From Nocardia harenae NBRC 108248 (lineage in GTDB: Bacteria; Actinomycetota; Actinomycetes; Mycobacteriales; Mycobacteriaceae): DNA of 64,000 bases. Shown piece by piece: positions 26,917 to 35,217 of the stretch. The position numbers and the translations under genes were made by a program. The first letter of the stretch is position 1; every line of letters starts with the position of its first letter. The DNA lies in assembly GCF_001612885.1 (NCBI RefSeq), contig NZ_BDBH01000011.1, positions 327,299 through 391,298 on the forward strand, read 5' to 3'. The notes beneath the pieces were generated by a model. That model was not told where the DNA came from and did not search any database. It saw nothing but the letters and a program-made list of their open reading frames with translations.

Positions 26917-27416
26917 AGTCCACTCCTCCGTCGGGACAGCCACATGCGCTATCACACGGGCTGTCTGGTCTCTCCGCTGTGGGTTCTCGCTCTTGTCGCC
27001 TGCGCGCTGCACGACAGCCTTCTCGACCTCGACGCCGTGTGACCTCCTCCGATGCTCAGCTGAGAAGCAATCGCAGGGTATCGCTACAGCCCTTACCCGG
27101 CGTCCGGTCCGGTCTGCGGGCAGGCCACCGGCGATAGTAGCCGGGGTCACACTCCGCAGCGGCCCGTCGGCGTGGCGTGGCGGCTGCTGGGTCGTTCGGG
27201 CACGCCGAGCTCGGGGCACGCTGCGTGCTGGCCTTCCCGTTCGGTGTCGATGAGCGTGCGCCGGCGCCGAAGTTCGGTCAGGGCTCGCTGAAGCAATGCA
27301 TTTCACCGTGCGCGGTCCGTCACGCGCTGTTCCGACCGGCGCGGGATTCCCTCTCCACCGCTGCCGCTCGAGCCGTCTGTCGGCGACTCTGGGTGCGCAC
27401 CGTGGTCAGTGCCGGT
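26917..27416. other. Gene-free stretch
   Basis: About 500 bp without a gene I can support. Open frames run through it on both strands (including an in-frame extension upstream of 26916), but they lack recognisable motifs and have no good ribosome site. It may hold the promoter of the duplicated-domain gene and decayed coding sequence. Confidence 0.4.
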
Positions 27417-28082
27417 TCAGGCCAGGACGGCGACGGTGAGGACGCCGGCCGCCGCGAGCAGGTATCCGGCCGCGATGGGCACGCTGCGGGGCTGTTTCCT
27501 CTCCGCACCGAGCCGCTCGTAGAGGGTGCCGAGCCGACGGCGGACTCGATCACCGCGGGCGGCGCCGGCCATCAGCAGCAGCAGGCACGGCAGGCAGTAG
27601 ACCAGCGCGTAGCCGGCGATGATCAGCAGCGAGCGGGTGGCGCCGAGGTCGGCAGCGACGATCCGTTCGATGGCGATGAAGTAGGGGACGGCATTCGGCA
27701 GGTCCGCGCCGGTCATGACCAGTCCGAGCACGGCGGCGCTGAGTGGGTTGACCCAGCGTGGCACGGTGACCGCCGGGCGGATCCGGGCTCGCAGCCGGCG
27801 CAGCCCGGCCACCGCCAGAGCGATCGCCGCCACCGTGAACGCGATCCGCCGCACCCAGATCAAGCCGTTCCCGGCTGCGTCGGCGGCGGTATCGGCGCCG
27901 ACGTAGACCACGGCGCCGAGGGCGAGGACCGTGAGGTAGGCACCGGCGACGAAACCGGCGGCCGCCCGGACCGGGTGTGCCATCGGGGCGAGGAGCAGCA
28001 GTGCCACACCGGCGATCGTGGCGGGGTTCAGTGCGTCGAGCAGGGCCAGGCCGGCGACCCCGGCCAGCAACGCGGCGGTCAC
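27417..28082 (-). CDS. GAP/LysE-like membrane protein
   Basis: A 221-residue protein with six hydrophobic segments. It has LALLDALNPATIAGVALLLL in the first helix, a motif shared with LysE/CcdA-like and mycobacterial GAP (Sap) proteins, and MTGADLPNAVPYFIAIERI and YALVYCLPCLLLL later. Mycobacterial GAP is linked to surface glycopeptidolipid export, but members are diverse. It starts at GTG 28082, overlapping the stop of the TetR gene by four bases, so it is the regulated partner in a two-gene operon. Confidence 0.82.
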   Translation of the reverse strand: MTAALLAGVAGLALLDALNPATIAGVALLLLAPMAHPVRAAAGFVAGAYLTVLALGAVVYVGADTAADAAGNGLIWVRRIAFTVAAIALAVAGLRRLRARIRPAVTVPRWVNPLSAAVLGLVMTGADLPNAVPYFIAIERIVAADLGATRSLLIIAGYALVYCLPCLLLLMAGAARGDRVRRRLGTLYERLGAERKQPRSVPIAAGYLLAAAGVLTVAVLA

Positions 28083-28609
28083 GGCCGGGTGTGCGCGGCT
28101 GTCGTGCGCAGGCCGAGATGGTGCAGCAGCAGCTCCACCTCCTCGGCGGTCGGGGGCGGACCGGTGAGGGCGGCCAGAAGCAGCCCGTCGCCGACCAGCC
28201 GCACCAGGCGAGCCCGGACCGGGTCGCCGAGCTCGGCGCTCAGCATCTGCTGCCAGCGCTGTTCGGCCTCGCCCACCTCGCCCGGCAGGTCGAACTCCCC
28301 GGCGGCGGTCAACCGCACCATCGACATCATCGCCCGGTACACCGCGCTCTCGCGCGGCGTCGGCACCGACAACCGCAGCCAGGCCGCGGCCATCGTCCCC
28401 CGCGCCGCGGCCTCCGCCAGCCGCTCGTCGAACCGGCCCACCGCCCGGGTCACCAACGCCTGCAGCAGCGACTGCTTGCCGAAGTGATAGAGCAGGCCGC
28501 CCTTGCTCACCCCCGCCGCCGCCGCTACCGCCTCCAACGCGGGCGGTACCTGCCCGGCGTTGATCAGTTCCTCGGCTGCATCCAGAATGCGCTCTCGTGC
28601 ACTGCCCAT
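28079..28609 (-). CDS. TetR-family repressor
   Basis: A 176-residue TetR regulator. The helix-turn-helix reads ARERILDAAEELINAGQVPP, then VAAAAGVSKGGLLYHFGKQS; the C-terminal domain is short. It is co-transcribed and translationally coupled with the GAP-like membrane protein gene. A perfect palindrome begins six bases upstream of its ATG, so it almost certainly represses its own operon. Confidence 0.93.
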   Translation of the reverse strand: MGSARERILDAAEELINAGQVPPALEAVAAAAGVSKGGLLYHFGKQSLLQALVTRAVGRFDERLAEAAARGTMAAAWLRLSVPTPRESAVYRAMMSMVRLTAAGEFDLPGEVGEAEQRWQQMLSAELGDPVRARLVRLVGDGLLLAALTGPPPTAEEVELLLHHLGLRTTAAHTRP

Positions 28610-28614
28610 GCCTC

Positions 28615-28640
28615 TACTGTACCGTCCAGACGGTACAGTA
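28615..28640. promoter_or_regulatory. TetR operator (perfect palindrome)
   Basis: TACTGTACCGTC (28615-28626) and GACGGTACAGTA (28629-28640) are perfect 12-bp arms around a 2-bp centre. The element ends six bases before the ATG of the TetR gene on the minus strand, in the position expected for autorepression. Confidence 0.88.
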
Positions 28641-28757
28641 AGAGGTTTTGCCGGGGCAGGGGAGCGTACAAATGGTGACGCTGGCCGGGCGGGTCAAGAA
28701 GCTCGCCGAGACGGCGGGGTGGAAGCGGAGTCTCGGTGAACGGTGAAGGCGCCGAAC

Positions 28758-29441
28758 TCACGCCTCCAGCGCCGCGATCACCGCCGCCGAATCCGCCACC
28801 GCACCGAACACCCCGCCCTGCATGGTCACCATGTGCAACGCCGCCTCGTGATTCCCGGGATCGGTGGCACCGGTGCAGTCGGACAGGATCAAGCACTCGT
28901 ATCCCCGGTCGTTCGCCTCCCGCATGGTCGTGTGCACGCACACATCGGTGGTGATCCCGGTGAGCACGATGTTCCGAATCCCGTTGGTCCGCAACACCAG
29001 ATCCAGGTCGGTGGCGTAGAAGGCGCCCTTCCCCGGCTTGTCGATGATCGGCTCCCCCGGCAGCGGCGCGACCTCGGGAACGATCTCCCACCCCGGCTCC
29101 CCCTGCACCAGAATCCGCCCCTGCGGCCCCGCGCTGCCGATCTCCGCCCCGATCTGCGCCGAACGCCACCGCTTGTTGGCGGGCAGATCGGCCAGATCGG
29201 GCCGGTGACCCTCGCGGGTGTGGATCACCGTGAGCCCGGCGGCGCGGGCGACGGAGAGCAGCCCGGCGGTGGGGGCGAGACCGGCGCGGGTGAGGGCGAG
29301 GTCGTACCCCATGGCGTCGACGTAGCCACCGGGCCCGCAGAAGTCGACCTGCCAGTCGATGCAGATCACGGCGGTGACGGCGGGGTCGATGGGCCCGTCG
29401 TAGGGCCAGGCGTAGGGACGGGCCTCCACTTGCTTGGTCAT
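28758..29441 (-). CDS. Cysteine hydrolase, biuret-amidohydrolase-like (isochorismatase family)
   Basis: A 227-residue isochorismatase-fold amidase. The catalytic triad is visible: Asp in VICIDWQVDF (D29), Lys in IIDKPGKGAFYATDLD, and Cys in GITTDVCVHTT. The opening PYAWPYDGPIDP, CGPGGYVDAMGYDLALTR, and TDPGNHEAALHMVTMQGGVF closely follow biuret and related ureide hydrolases as I remember them. The product would release ammonia from biuret, triuret or a ureidoacid. Translational coupling (ATGA) to an NCS1 permease, a family that imports nucleobases and hydantoins, supports a nitrogen-scavenging operon. The exact substrate is inference. Confidence 0.8.
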   Translation of the reverse strand: MTKQVEARPYAWPYDGPIDPAVTAVICIDWQVDFCGPGGYVDAMGYDLALTRAGLAPTAGLLSVARAAGLTVIHTREGHRPDLADLPANKRWRSAQIGAEIGSAGPQGRILVQGEPGWEIVPEVAPLPGEPIIDKPGKGAFYATDLDLVLRTNGIRNIVLTGITTDVCVHTTMREANDRGYECLILSDCTGATDPGNHEAALHMVTMQGGVFGAVADSAAVIAALEA

Positions 29442-30727
29442 GCGCTGACAGCCTCTCGATTGCGTACGGACAGGGCGGAGAAGACGGCGGCGCCGACGAC
29501 CATGCCGACGATGGCGTCGGAGAGGCCGGGTGCCCACTCGTGGGCGGCGAGCGCGGCGGCGGCGCCGATCGCCCAGGCGGCGAATGCCTCTCGGCGCCAG
29601 GCGGTTTCGCGGGCAGCGCGGCGCAGGACCAGCTGGTCCAGGATGAGCACGATGCCGATGGGCGGAACGATGACGCCGAGCAGGTTGAGCCAGGTCTCGA
29701 AGTGTGACCACACCCCCGCCACCGCGAGCAGGACGCCGATCGCGCCGAGGACGACGCTCAGGGCGCGCATGCGCCTGCCGGTGAGCTGGCTCCAGCCGAC
29801 GGCGCCGTTGTAGAGGCAGTGCGCGCAGACGGAGCCGAGATTCACGAAGACGAAGATCACCGCCACCGGTACCAGCCAGCCGCCCTGGTCGATCAGGATC
29901 GAGAGGAAGTTGCCGCCGTCGGCGGCGGGGTTCGCGGCGGCGCCGAGCGCGACGATGAGGCCGCCGATCACCAGGGCGACGGTATTGCCGAGGGGGAACG
30001 CCGAGAAGGCGGCGAGGAAACCTTCGCGGCCGTTCTTCGACCAGCGGGTGAAATCGGCGGTCATGGTCCCGGAGTCGATGAAGCAGGCGATCACCAGCGT
30101 GACGGCGGCGCCGAGGCTCAGCGCGGAGCCCGCCCCGGTGTAGCCGAGCGCCGAATCCCAGCTCCCCTCGCCGAGCGCGAGCACCACGGCGGTGATGCCG
30201 AGCGCCAGGTACAGCGGGGCGGCGACGACGCCGATGGCGGAGAGGGCGCGAATACCGAGCAGGGTGACCAGCACGTAGCCGATTCCGGCGCCGAGCGAGG
30301 TCAGCCGCTCGTCCCAGCCGAGGCTGGTGGCGAGGATCGAGCCGGTGAGCCCGGTCTGGAAGGCGAACCAGCCGATCACCACGGTGGCGAGGAAGCCGGA
30401 GACCAAGCGGTAGCCGCTGCGCCCGAAGGTGTCGATGGCGATGAGCGCGAAGCTCTTCCCGGTCTTGCCCGCCAGGTAGCTCAGCGCGCCGACATAGCCC
30501 ATGAGCACGAGGTTGCCGAGCAGGATCGCGAGCATCCCGCGCCAGAAGCCGAGCGAGTACACGATGAGCCCGCCGAAGACGGCGCACGTGAGGATCATCG
30601 GGAACCCGAGCCAGACGGCCGACACGGACGCGAGGCTGCGCCGCGCCGAGGCGGGCACCGGAACGCTTTCGTACTCGTCGCTCGGGGCGACCGCTGCGGC
30701 CGGTGCCGTATTCAGCTCTGTACTCAT
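29438..30727 (-). CDS. NCS1-family permease (purine/cytosine/ureide type)
   Basis: A 429-residue secondary transporter with about 12 hydrophobic segments. NCS1 features are WLGFPMILTCAVFGGLIVYS in helix 1, GALSYLAGKTGKSFALIAID, and TADFTRWSKNGREGFLAAF, the last matching the family's short conserved ADYTRY-type loop. ATG 30727 is chosen as the start of the conserved part; the longer upstream frame overlaps the divergent region. It lies upstream of, and overlaps by four bases, the biuret-hydrolase-like gene and probably imports its substrate. Confidence 0.88.
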   Translation of the reverse strand: MSTELNTAPAAAVAPSDEYESVPVPASARRSLASVSAVWLGFPMILTCAVFGGLIVYSLGFWRGMLAILLGNLVLMGYVGALSYLAGKTGKSFALIAIDTFGRSGYRLVSGFLATVVIGWFAFQTGLTGSILATSLGWDERLTSLGAGIGYVLVTLLGIRALSAIGVVAAPLYLALGITAVVLALGEGSWDSALGYTGAGSALSLGAAVTLVIACFIDSGTMTADFTRWSKNGREGFLAAFSAFPLGNTVALVIGGLIVALGAAANPAADGGNFLSILIDQGGWLVPVAVIFVFVNLGSVCAHCLYNGAVGWSQLTGRRMRALSVVLGAIGVLLAVAGVWSHFETWLNLLGVIVPPIGIVLILDQLVLRRAARETAWRREAFAAWAIGAAAALAAHEWAPGLSDAIVGMVVGAAVFSALSVRNREAVSA

Positions 30728-30848
30728 GGCTGTATACGTTCGCGACCTCATGTTTCCCCGGAGGAGGCTGGCTGTTAAGGGTCTGTGTCCGGATCCGGCC
30801 CCGGTTACGGAGATGTGGCCGAATCCTCTCGGCCCTAGGCTTTCGGCC

Positions 30849-32075
30849 GTGGAGCTCGCCGAACACTTCCTGCCCTTCCGTAAGAACACCGTGATCGCGC
30901 TCTGCGCGGCGGCGCTGCCCGACGCCGAGCGCGGGCCGTTCACCGACTTCGCGCGGCTGCTGGCCGCGCTGGTGCACCACGAGTTCCACGAGCGCGGGGA
31001 GGCCGCGCTCGACGCCTACCAGGTGGTCGACCCCTCGGAGGACGAGCGGGTGCTCACGCCGGCGACGGCGGAGCAGCGGGCCGCCGCGCGGGCGACGGTG
31101 GAGCGGGAGCTGGTGGCGCTGGCCGAGGCGGCCGACTACACGCGCATCTCGGCCGACGAGATGCGCCTGGCCTTCACCGAGCACGCGCTGGTGAAGGTGC
31201 GGCTGGAGGTGGACGAGAGCGAGTTCGAGACGGCGCTGTTCTTCCGGCGCGGGGTATCGCAGCGCACCGAGCGGGTGCCGTGGCTCTTCGGGCTGCGTCG
31301 CCGCGACCTCGAATTCACCAGCTACGCCAAGGTTCTCGTGTATATCGCGTTCGCGGAGCCGAAGGGCGGGGTGCTGCTCAAGCTCTTCCAGAACGTGCCG
31401 AAGAACGATCTGGAGATGCTCTACCCGACGGTCCGGGTGCGGATGCGGCCGCTGGACAAGCTGCTCATCGGGGTGCCCGCGGCGGTCTCGGGGATCGTGG
31501 TCGTCGCCACCAAGCTGATCGCCTCGCTGGGGCCGGTGGTGCTGCTGCTCGCGTTCTGGGCGGGGCTGCGCGACGACCCGGTGCGGCTGGACCAGGCGGC
31601 GCTGATCACGCTCGGGGCGGGGCTCGCGGCGTTCGGCGGGTACCTGGTGCGGCAGTTCTCGAAGTTCAAGAACCGCAAGCTGCAGCTCATGAAGACGCTC
31701 TCCGAGCACCTCTACTTCCGGAACCTCGACAATGACCAGGGCGTGTTCCAGCACCTGCTCGGGGCGGCGGAGGAGTCCGAGGTGAAGGAGGCGGTGCTGG
31801 CCTACTACGTCCTGCTCACGGCGGCGGCGCCGCTCACCGTGGCGGAGCTGGACGCGCGGGTCGAGGCGTGGTTCCGGGAGCAGTGGGCCGCGACCTTCGA
31901 CTTCCGCATCCGGGACGGGCTGCGGCGGCTGCGCGCGCTCGAGCTGCTCACCGAGGACGAGCGGGGCGGGCTCGGGGTGCTGCCGCCGGCGGCGGCGCGG
32001 ACCCGGCTGGACCGGCGCTGGGACGCACTCTTCCGGCGGACTACCCCCGCATTCCCGCCAGCCGCCCGGCAATGA
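30849..32075 (+). CDS. DUF3754 (TMEM143-like) family protein
   Basis: A protein of about 408 residues beginning ELAEHFLPFRKNTVIALC, the usual opening of DUF3754 proteins. Soluble N- and C-terminal parts flank two adjacent transmembrane helices (LIGVPAAVSGIVVVATKLIA, VVLLLAFWAGL), followed by GGYLVRQFSKFKNRKLQLMK and YFRNLDNDQGVFQHLLGAAE, the family's most conserved block. The function is unknown. GTG 30849 is used; ATG 30813 in the same frame is an alternative. Its 3' end overlaps the convergent nitronate monooxygenase gene by 35 bp. Confidence 0.82.
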   Translation: MELAEHFLPFRKNTVIALCAAALPDAERGPFTDFARLLAALVHHEFHERGEAALDAYQVVDPSEDERVLTPATAEQRAAARATVERELVALAEAADYTRISADEMRLAFTEHALVKVRLEVDESEFETALFFRRGVSQRTERVPWLFGLRRRDLEFTSYAKVLVYIAFAEPKGGVLLKLFQNVPKNDLEMLYPTVRVRMRPLDKLLIGVPAAVSGIVVVATKLIASLGPVVLLLAFWAGLRDDPVRLDQAALITLGAGLAAFGGYLVRQFSKFKNRKLQLMKTLSEHLYFRNLDNDQGVFQHLLGAAEESEVKEAVLAYYVLLTAAAPLTVAELDARVEAWFREQWAATFDFRIRDGLRRLRALELLTEDERGGLGVLPPAAARTRLDRRWDALFRRTTPAFPPAARQ

Positions 32076-33087
32076 TGCGCTCGGCGTCGCCGACGATCCC
32101 CGCCACGACCTCCTTGCACGACAGCACCTCGTCGATCAGCCCCTGCGCCTGACCGGCCCACCACAGCCCGCCGTCCATATCGCCCGCGCCGAGCACCTCG
32201 CGCCTGCCGCGCTCGCCGGAGGCCAGGTGCGCGATGTCGGCGAAGGTGGCGCCGGGGCGCCGGGAGAGCTCGGCGATCTCCTCGGAGACGGCATTGCGCG
32301 CGACCCGCGCGGTATTGCGGAACTCGCGGAAGATCACCTGGGTGGCGCGCTCGTCGTTGGCGACGATCTGCCGCTTGACGTTCTCGTGGATCGGGGCCTC
32401 GGTGGTGGCGACGAAGCGGGTGCCCATGTTCACCGCGTCGGCGCCGAGCGCGAGCGCGGCGACCAGCCCGGCGCCGTCGGCGATGCCGCCGGAGGCGATG
32501 ATCGGAATGCACAGCTTGCGGGCCGCGGCATTGATGAGCACCAGGCCGGGGACGTCGTCCTCGCCGGGGTGGCCCGCGCACTCGAAGCCGTCGATGCTGA
32601 TGGCGTCGACGCCGAGCTTCTCGGCCTTGAGCGCGTGCCGCACCGCGACCGCCTTGTGCACCACCTTCACGCCGTTGGCCTTGAAGGTCGGCAGGTGCGG
32701 CTCGGGGTTGGCGCCCGCGGTCTCCACGATCTTCACGCCACCGGCCACAATGGCGTCCCGGTACTCGTCGTAGGGCACCGGGTTGCGGGTGGGCAGGATG
32801 GTCAGGTTGACGCCGAAGGGCTTGTCGGTGCGCTCCCGCACCCGCGCGATCTCGGCGACCAGCGCCTCCGGCGTCGGCTGGGTGAGCGCGGTGAGGAAGC
32901 CGAGCGCACCGGCCTCGGCCACCGCGGCGATGAGCTCGGCGGTGCCGATGGCGGTCATGCCGCCGCAGACGACGGGGTGCTCGATCCCGAATTCCTCGGT
33001 GAACCTGGTCTTCAACACCGTTCGATCAGACCACATCGCGGCATCGAGAGAGATGGCGTTCTCAGTCAATGAGAGCGCGGTCACCAT
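32041..33087 (-). CDS. Nitronate monooxygenase (2-nitropropane dioxygenase-like)
   Basis: An FMN-dependent TIM-barrel enzyme of about 348 residues that oxidises alkyl nitronates. Family motifs are HPVVCGGMTAIGTAELIAAV, GFLTALTQPTPEALV, DKPFGVNLTILPT, DAISIDGFECAGHPGEDDVP with the catalytic histidine region, PIIASGGIADGAGLVAAL and GADAVNMGTRFVAT. The start is uncertain: ATG 33087 follows a GGGGG run, but homologues begin nearer the LKTRFTEEFG segment (GTG 33018 or ATG 33036). Confidence 0.92.
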   Translation of the reverse strand: MVTALSLTENAISLDAAMWSDRTVLKTRFTEEFGIEHPVVCGGMTAIGTAELIAAVAEAGALGFLTALTQPTPEALVAEIARVRERTDKPFGVNLTILPTRNPVPYDEYRDAIVAGGVKIVETAGANPEPHLPTFKANGVKVVHKAVAVRHALKAEKLGVDAISIDGFECAGHPGEDDVPGLVLINAAARKLCIPIIASGGIADGAGLVAALALGADAVNMGTRFVATTEAPIHENVKRQIVANDERATQVIFREFRNTARVARNAVSEEIAELSRRPGATFADIAHLASGERGRREVLGAGDMDGGLWWAGQAQGLIDEVLSCKEVVAGIVGDAERIIAGRLAGMRG

Positions 33088-33197
33088 CAGTGCCCCCATT
33101 TCCTTCGGACCAGGCTTTCGGGGCTGGCCCCGGCGGGGCGCGCGGCGTCGAATGTGCGCGGGGCTCGTCGCCGAACGGGCCGGGAGGAGCGGGACAC

Positions 33198-34214
33198 ATG
33201 CGGGGCAGGGTTGTGGCGGCGATGGCGCTGGTGCTGATCGCGGCGGCCGGGGCCGGGCCGCCGGCGTCGGCGGAGCCCACCGCGGCGACGGCGCCGGACG
33301 GGTCGCGGATCGAGCGGGTGGAGACGGTGGACGCGCGAAACATCGTGCTGCACATCCACTCCGCGGCCATGGACAAGACGGTGCCGGTGGAGGTGCAGCG
33401 CCCGGCCGACACCTCGGTGCCGCGCCCGGTGCTCTACCTGCTGAACGGGGGCGGCGGCGGCGAGGACGGCGTCGCCACCTGGGCCGGGAAGACCGACGCG
33501 CTCGGCTTCCTCGCCGACAAGAACGTGAATGTGGTCACCGCCATCGGCGGCCGCTGGAGCTACTACGCGGACTGGGAGCGGCCGGATCCGGTGCTCGGCG
33601 TGAACAAGTGGCAGACCTTCTTCACCGAGGAGCTGCCGCCGATCATCGACGCGGCGCTGAATACCAACGGCAGCAATGCGATCGCGGGGATCTCCATGGC
33701 GGGCACCTCGGTGCTGCTGCTCGCGATCACCAAGCCGGGGCTGTACAAGAGCGTCGGGGCCTACAGCGGCTGCGCGCAGACCAGTGACCCGGTGGGGCAC
33801 CGGCTGGTGCAGATGTCGGTGGAGACCTGGGGCGGCGGCACCGTGGAGAACCTGTGGGGCCCGCCGAATGCCCCGGGCTGGGCGGCCAACGACCCGCTGG
33901 TGCAGGCCGAGAAGCTGCGCGGCACCACGCTCTACCTCTCCAGCGGCGGCGGGCTGCCCGGCCGCTACGACCGGCTCGGCGATCCGTTCATGATGGGCGA
34001 CCCGGACAATCCGGCGCAGCTGGCGAATCAGATCGTGATCGGTGGCGTCATCGAGGCGGGCACCGCCTACTGCACCCGCAACCTGGCGAACCGGCTCGCG
34101 GAGCTGGGCATCCCGGCGACGGTGGCGATCGCGCCGGAGGGCTCGCACTCCTGGGGATACTGGCAGGACGATCTGAAACGGTCCTGGCCCGCGCTCTCGG
34201 CGGGGTTGTACTGA
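33198..34214 (+). CDS. Secreted mycolyltransferase-like esterase (antigen 85 family)
   Basis: A 338-residue protein with a clear signal peptide (MRGRVVAAMALVLIAAAGAG, cleavage near ASAEP) and a strong ribosome site (GGAGGAGCGG) before ATG 33198. The mature part has the antigen-85 type fold: RPVLYLLNGGGGGEDGVATW at the oxyanion region, GISMAGTSVLLLA with the nucleophile serine, GAYSGCAQ, and a C-terminal GSHSWGYW carrying the catalytic histidine. Such enzymes transfer mycolates to trehalose and arabinogalactan in the cell envelope, consistent with a mycolic-acid bacterium. Confidence 0.9.
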   Translation: MRGRVVAAMALVLIAAAGAGPPASAEPTAATAPDGSRIERVETVDARNIVLHIHSAAMDKTVPVEVQRPADTSVPRPVLYLLNGGGGGEDGVATWAGKTDALGFLADKNVNVVTAIGGRWSYYADWERPDPVLGVNKWQTFFTEELPPIIDAALNTNGSNAIAGISMAGTSVLLLAITKPGLYKSVGAYSGCAQTSDPVGHRLVQMSVETWGGGTVENLWGPPNAPGWAANDPLVQAEKLRGTTLYLSSGGGLPGRYDRLGDPFMMGDPDNPAQLANQIVIGGVIEAGTAYCTRNLANRLAELGIPATVAIAPEGSHSWGYWQDDLKRSWPALSAGLY

Positions 34215-34218
34215 GGAA

Positions 34219-34449
34219 CTAAGCGGCGAACTCGTGCACGGCGGCGCGCGGGCGGACCAGCACGGCCTCGTCGCCGGTGCGGCCCCGCGCGCTGGTGAAG
34301 CTGACCTGCTGGCCCTCGGTGAGGGTGCGGTAGCCGGGCAGGTCGATACTGCCGAACTCGACGAACACCTCGGCACCGTCGTCGGCGAGCAGGAAGCCGA
34401 AGCCCTTGGCGGCGTCGAACCAGGCGACGGTGCCGCTGCGCCACTCCAT
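34219..34449 (-). CDS. Cold-shock-domain protein
   Basis: A 76-residue nucleic-acid-binding protein with RNP1-like KGFGFLLADD and RNP2-like VFVEFGSI motifs and the usual opening GTVAWFDAAKGFGF. Its start shares one base with the stop of a 53-codon ORF upstream (TGATG), so translation is coupled. The operon has a candidate SigF-type promoter at 34667-34692, which would make it a stress-induced rather than cold-induced member. Confidence 0.92.
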   Translation of the reverse strand: MEWRSGTVAWFDAAKGFGFLLADDGAEVFVEFGSIDLPGYRTLTEGQQVSFTSARGRTGDEAVLVRPRAAVHEFAA

Positions 34450-34610
34450 CAGGCACCCGCCGCCGCGGCGTCGGCACCCGCCCCGCGCATCACCTGCTGC
34501 CACCAGGAGGAGAGCGGGCTGGGGTCCGGCCATTCGACCGCGGGAGCCGGATCCTCGGGGGTGTCGATGCGCTCCGAGCCGATTCGATTCGTGCCGGACT
34601 GACGTGTCAT
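34449..34610 (-). CDS. Small protein coupled to the cold-shock gene
   Basis: A 53-residue ORF too short for routine gene lists: it begins MTRQSGTNRIGSERIDTPED and contains VEWPDPSPLSSWWQQVMRG. It has a good ribosome site (GGAGAA) before ATG 34610, ends in a TGATG overlap with the cold-shock gene, and sits directly below a SigF-like promoter. These features, rather than homology, support it. The proline/acidic first half and WW-containing helix suggest a peptide that binds a partner. I do not recognise it. Confidence 0.6.
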   Translation of the reverse strand: MTRQSGTNRIGSERIDTPEDPAPAVEWPDPSPLSSWWQQVMRGAGADAAAAGA

Positions 34611-34666
34611 GACGGCGTTCTCCTCTGCTGCGATCCGCCACCGGGGCGCCCGGTGGTGTTCGCGAT

Positions 34667-34692
34667 ATTCCCGGGGGTCCCGAAATGAAACC
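34667..34692 (-). promoter_or_regulatory. Candidate SigF-type promoter
   Basis: On the minus strand GGTTT (34692-34688) is followed after 15 bases by GGGAAT (34672-34667). This differs from the mycobacterial SigF consensus GGTTT-N15-17-GGGTA at one position. It would start transcription about 50 bases upstream of the small ORF at 34610. Confidence 0.5.
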
Positions 34693-34696
34693 TGCG

Positions 34697-35188
34697 CTAC
34701 CGCACCGCGCGGAGCAGCCGCTGCCGCGGATGGCTGAAGTCGACAACCGTGGGGTAGCCGCCGCGCCACGGATCGTAGGGCTCCTGGTCCGTGGCCGCCC
34801 GGTCGGTGAGCGAGCACAGGATGTGCCAGCCGAAGTGGTCGGGGTGCAGCGGCGACTCCGCGCGGGTGACGCCGCTGATCCGCACCGTGACCCGCCTGGC
34901 GTCGACGGCGAGCTCGCAGCGCACCGTCGAGCCGGGCGCCGGGTCGGCCATGAGGGCGGTGGCGGCCTCGTCGATGGCGAGGCCGAGATCGACGATCTCG
35001 GCGGTGTTCAGCCCGGCCTGCAGCCCGGTCGCCTCCGCGAGCGCGCGCAGCGTCATGAGCTGGGAGAGGTCGGGTGCCACCCGGAGTTCGACCCGGGCCG
35101 GGGCGGCGGTCGGCCGGGAGCGCGGGCGCGGCCGGGCGGCGGGGCGGGTGCCCCGGTGGCCGCGAGGGAAGTGCGGACGCATGGACAT
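34697..35188 (-). CDS. RsbW-like anti-sigma kinase (HATPase domain)
   Basis: A 163-residue protein. After a basic, proline-rich N-terminus of about 35 residues comes an RsbW/SpoIIAB-like ATPase domain: LTLRALAE-type helix QLMTLRALAEATGLQAGLNT, the N-box region VDLGLAIDEAATALM, and a C-terminal GWHILCSLTD. It resembles the RsbW encoded beside sigF at 53.3 kb (same FGWHI and PTVVDF/PTEVDF endings). It probably binds a SigB/F-type sigma factor or a STAS protein; the cognate partner is not adjacent. It follows the DUF6328 gene closely and may share its transcript. Confidence 0.85.
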   Translation of the reverse strand: MSMRPHFPRGHRGTRPAARPRPRSRPTAAPARVELRVAPDLSQLMTLRALAEATGLQAGLNTAEIVDLGLAIDEAATALMADPAPGSTVRCELAVDARRVTVRISGVTRAESPLHPDHFGWHILCSLTDRAATDQEPYDPWRGGYPTVVDFSHPRQRLLRAVR

Positions 35189-35217
35189 GGTTTGCCTGTT
35201 CCGGACCTCGCGCGGGG

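Noticed and set aside
27177..28487. A 436-codon plus-strand frame
   Set aside because: Antisense to the GAP-like and TetR genes, which have clear families and overlapping starts.
28758..32072. A 1104-codon minus-strand open frame
   Set aside because: Only its last 227 codons are the biuret-hydrolase-like gene. The rest lies antisense to, or out of frame with, better-supported genes and reads as Arg/Pro/Ala-rich noise, an effect of high GC.
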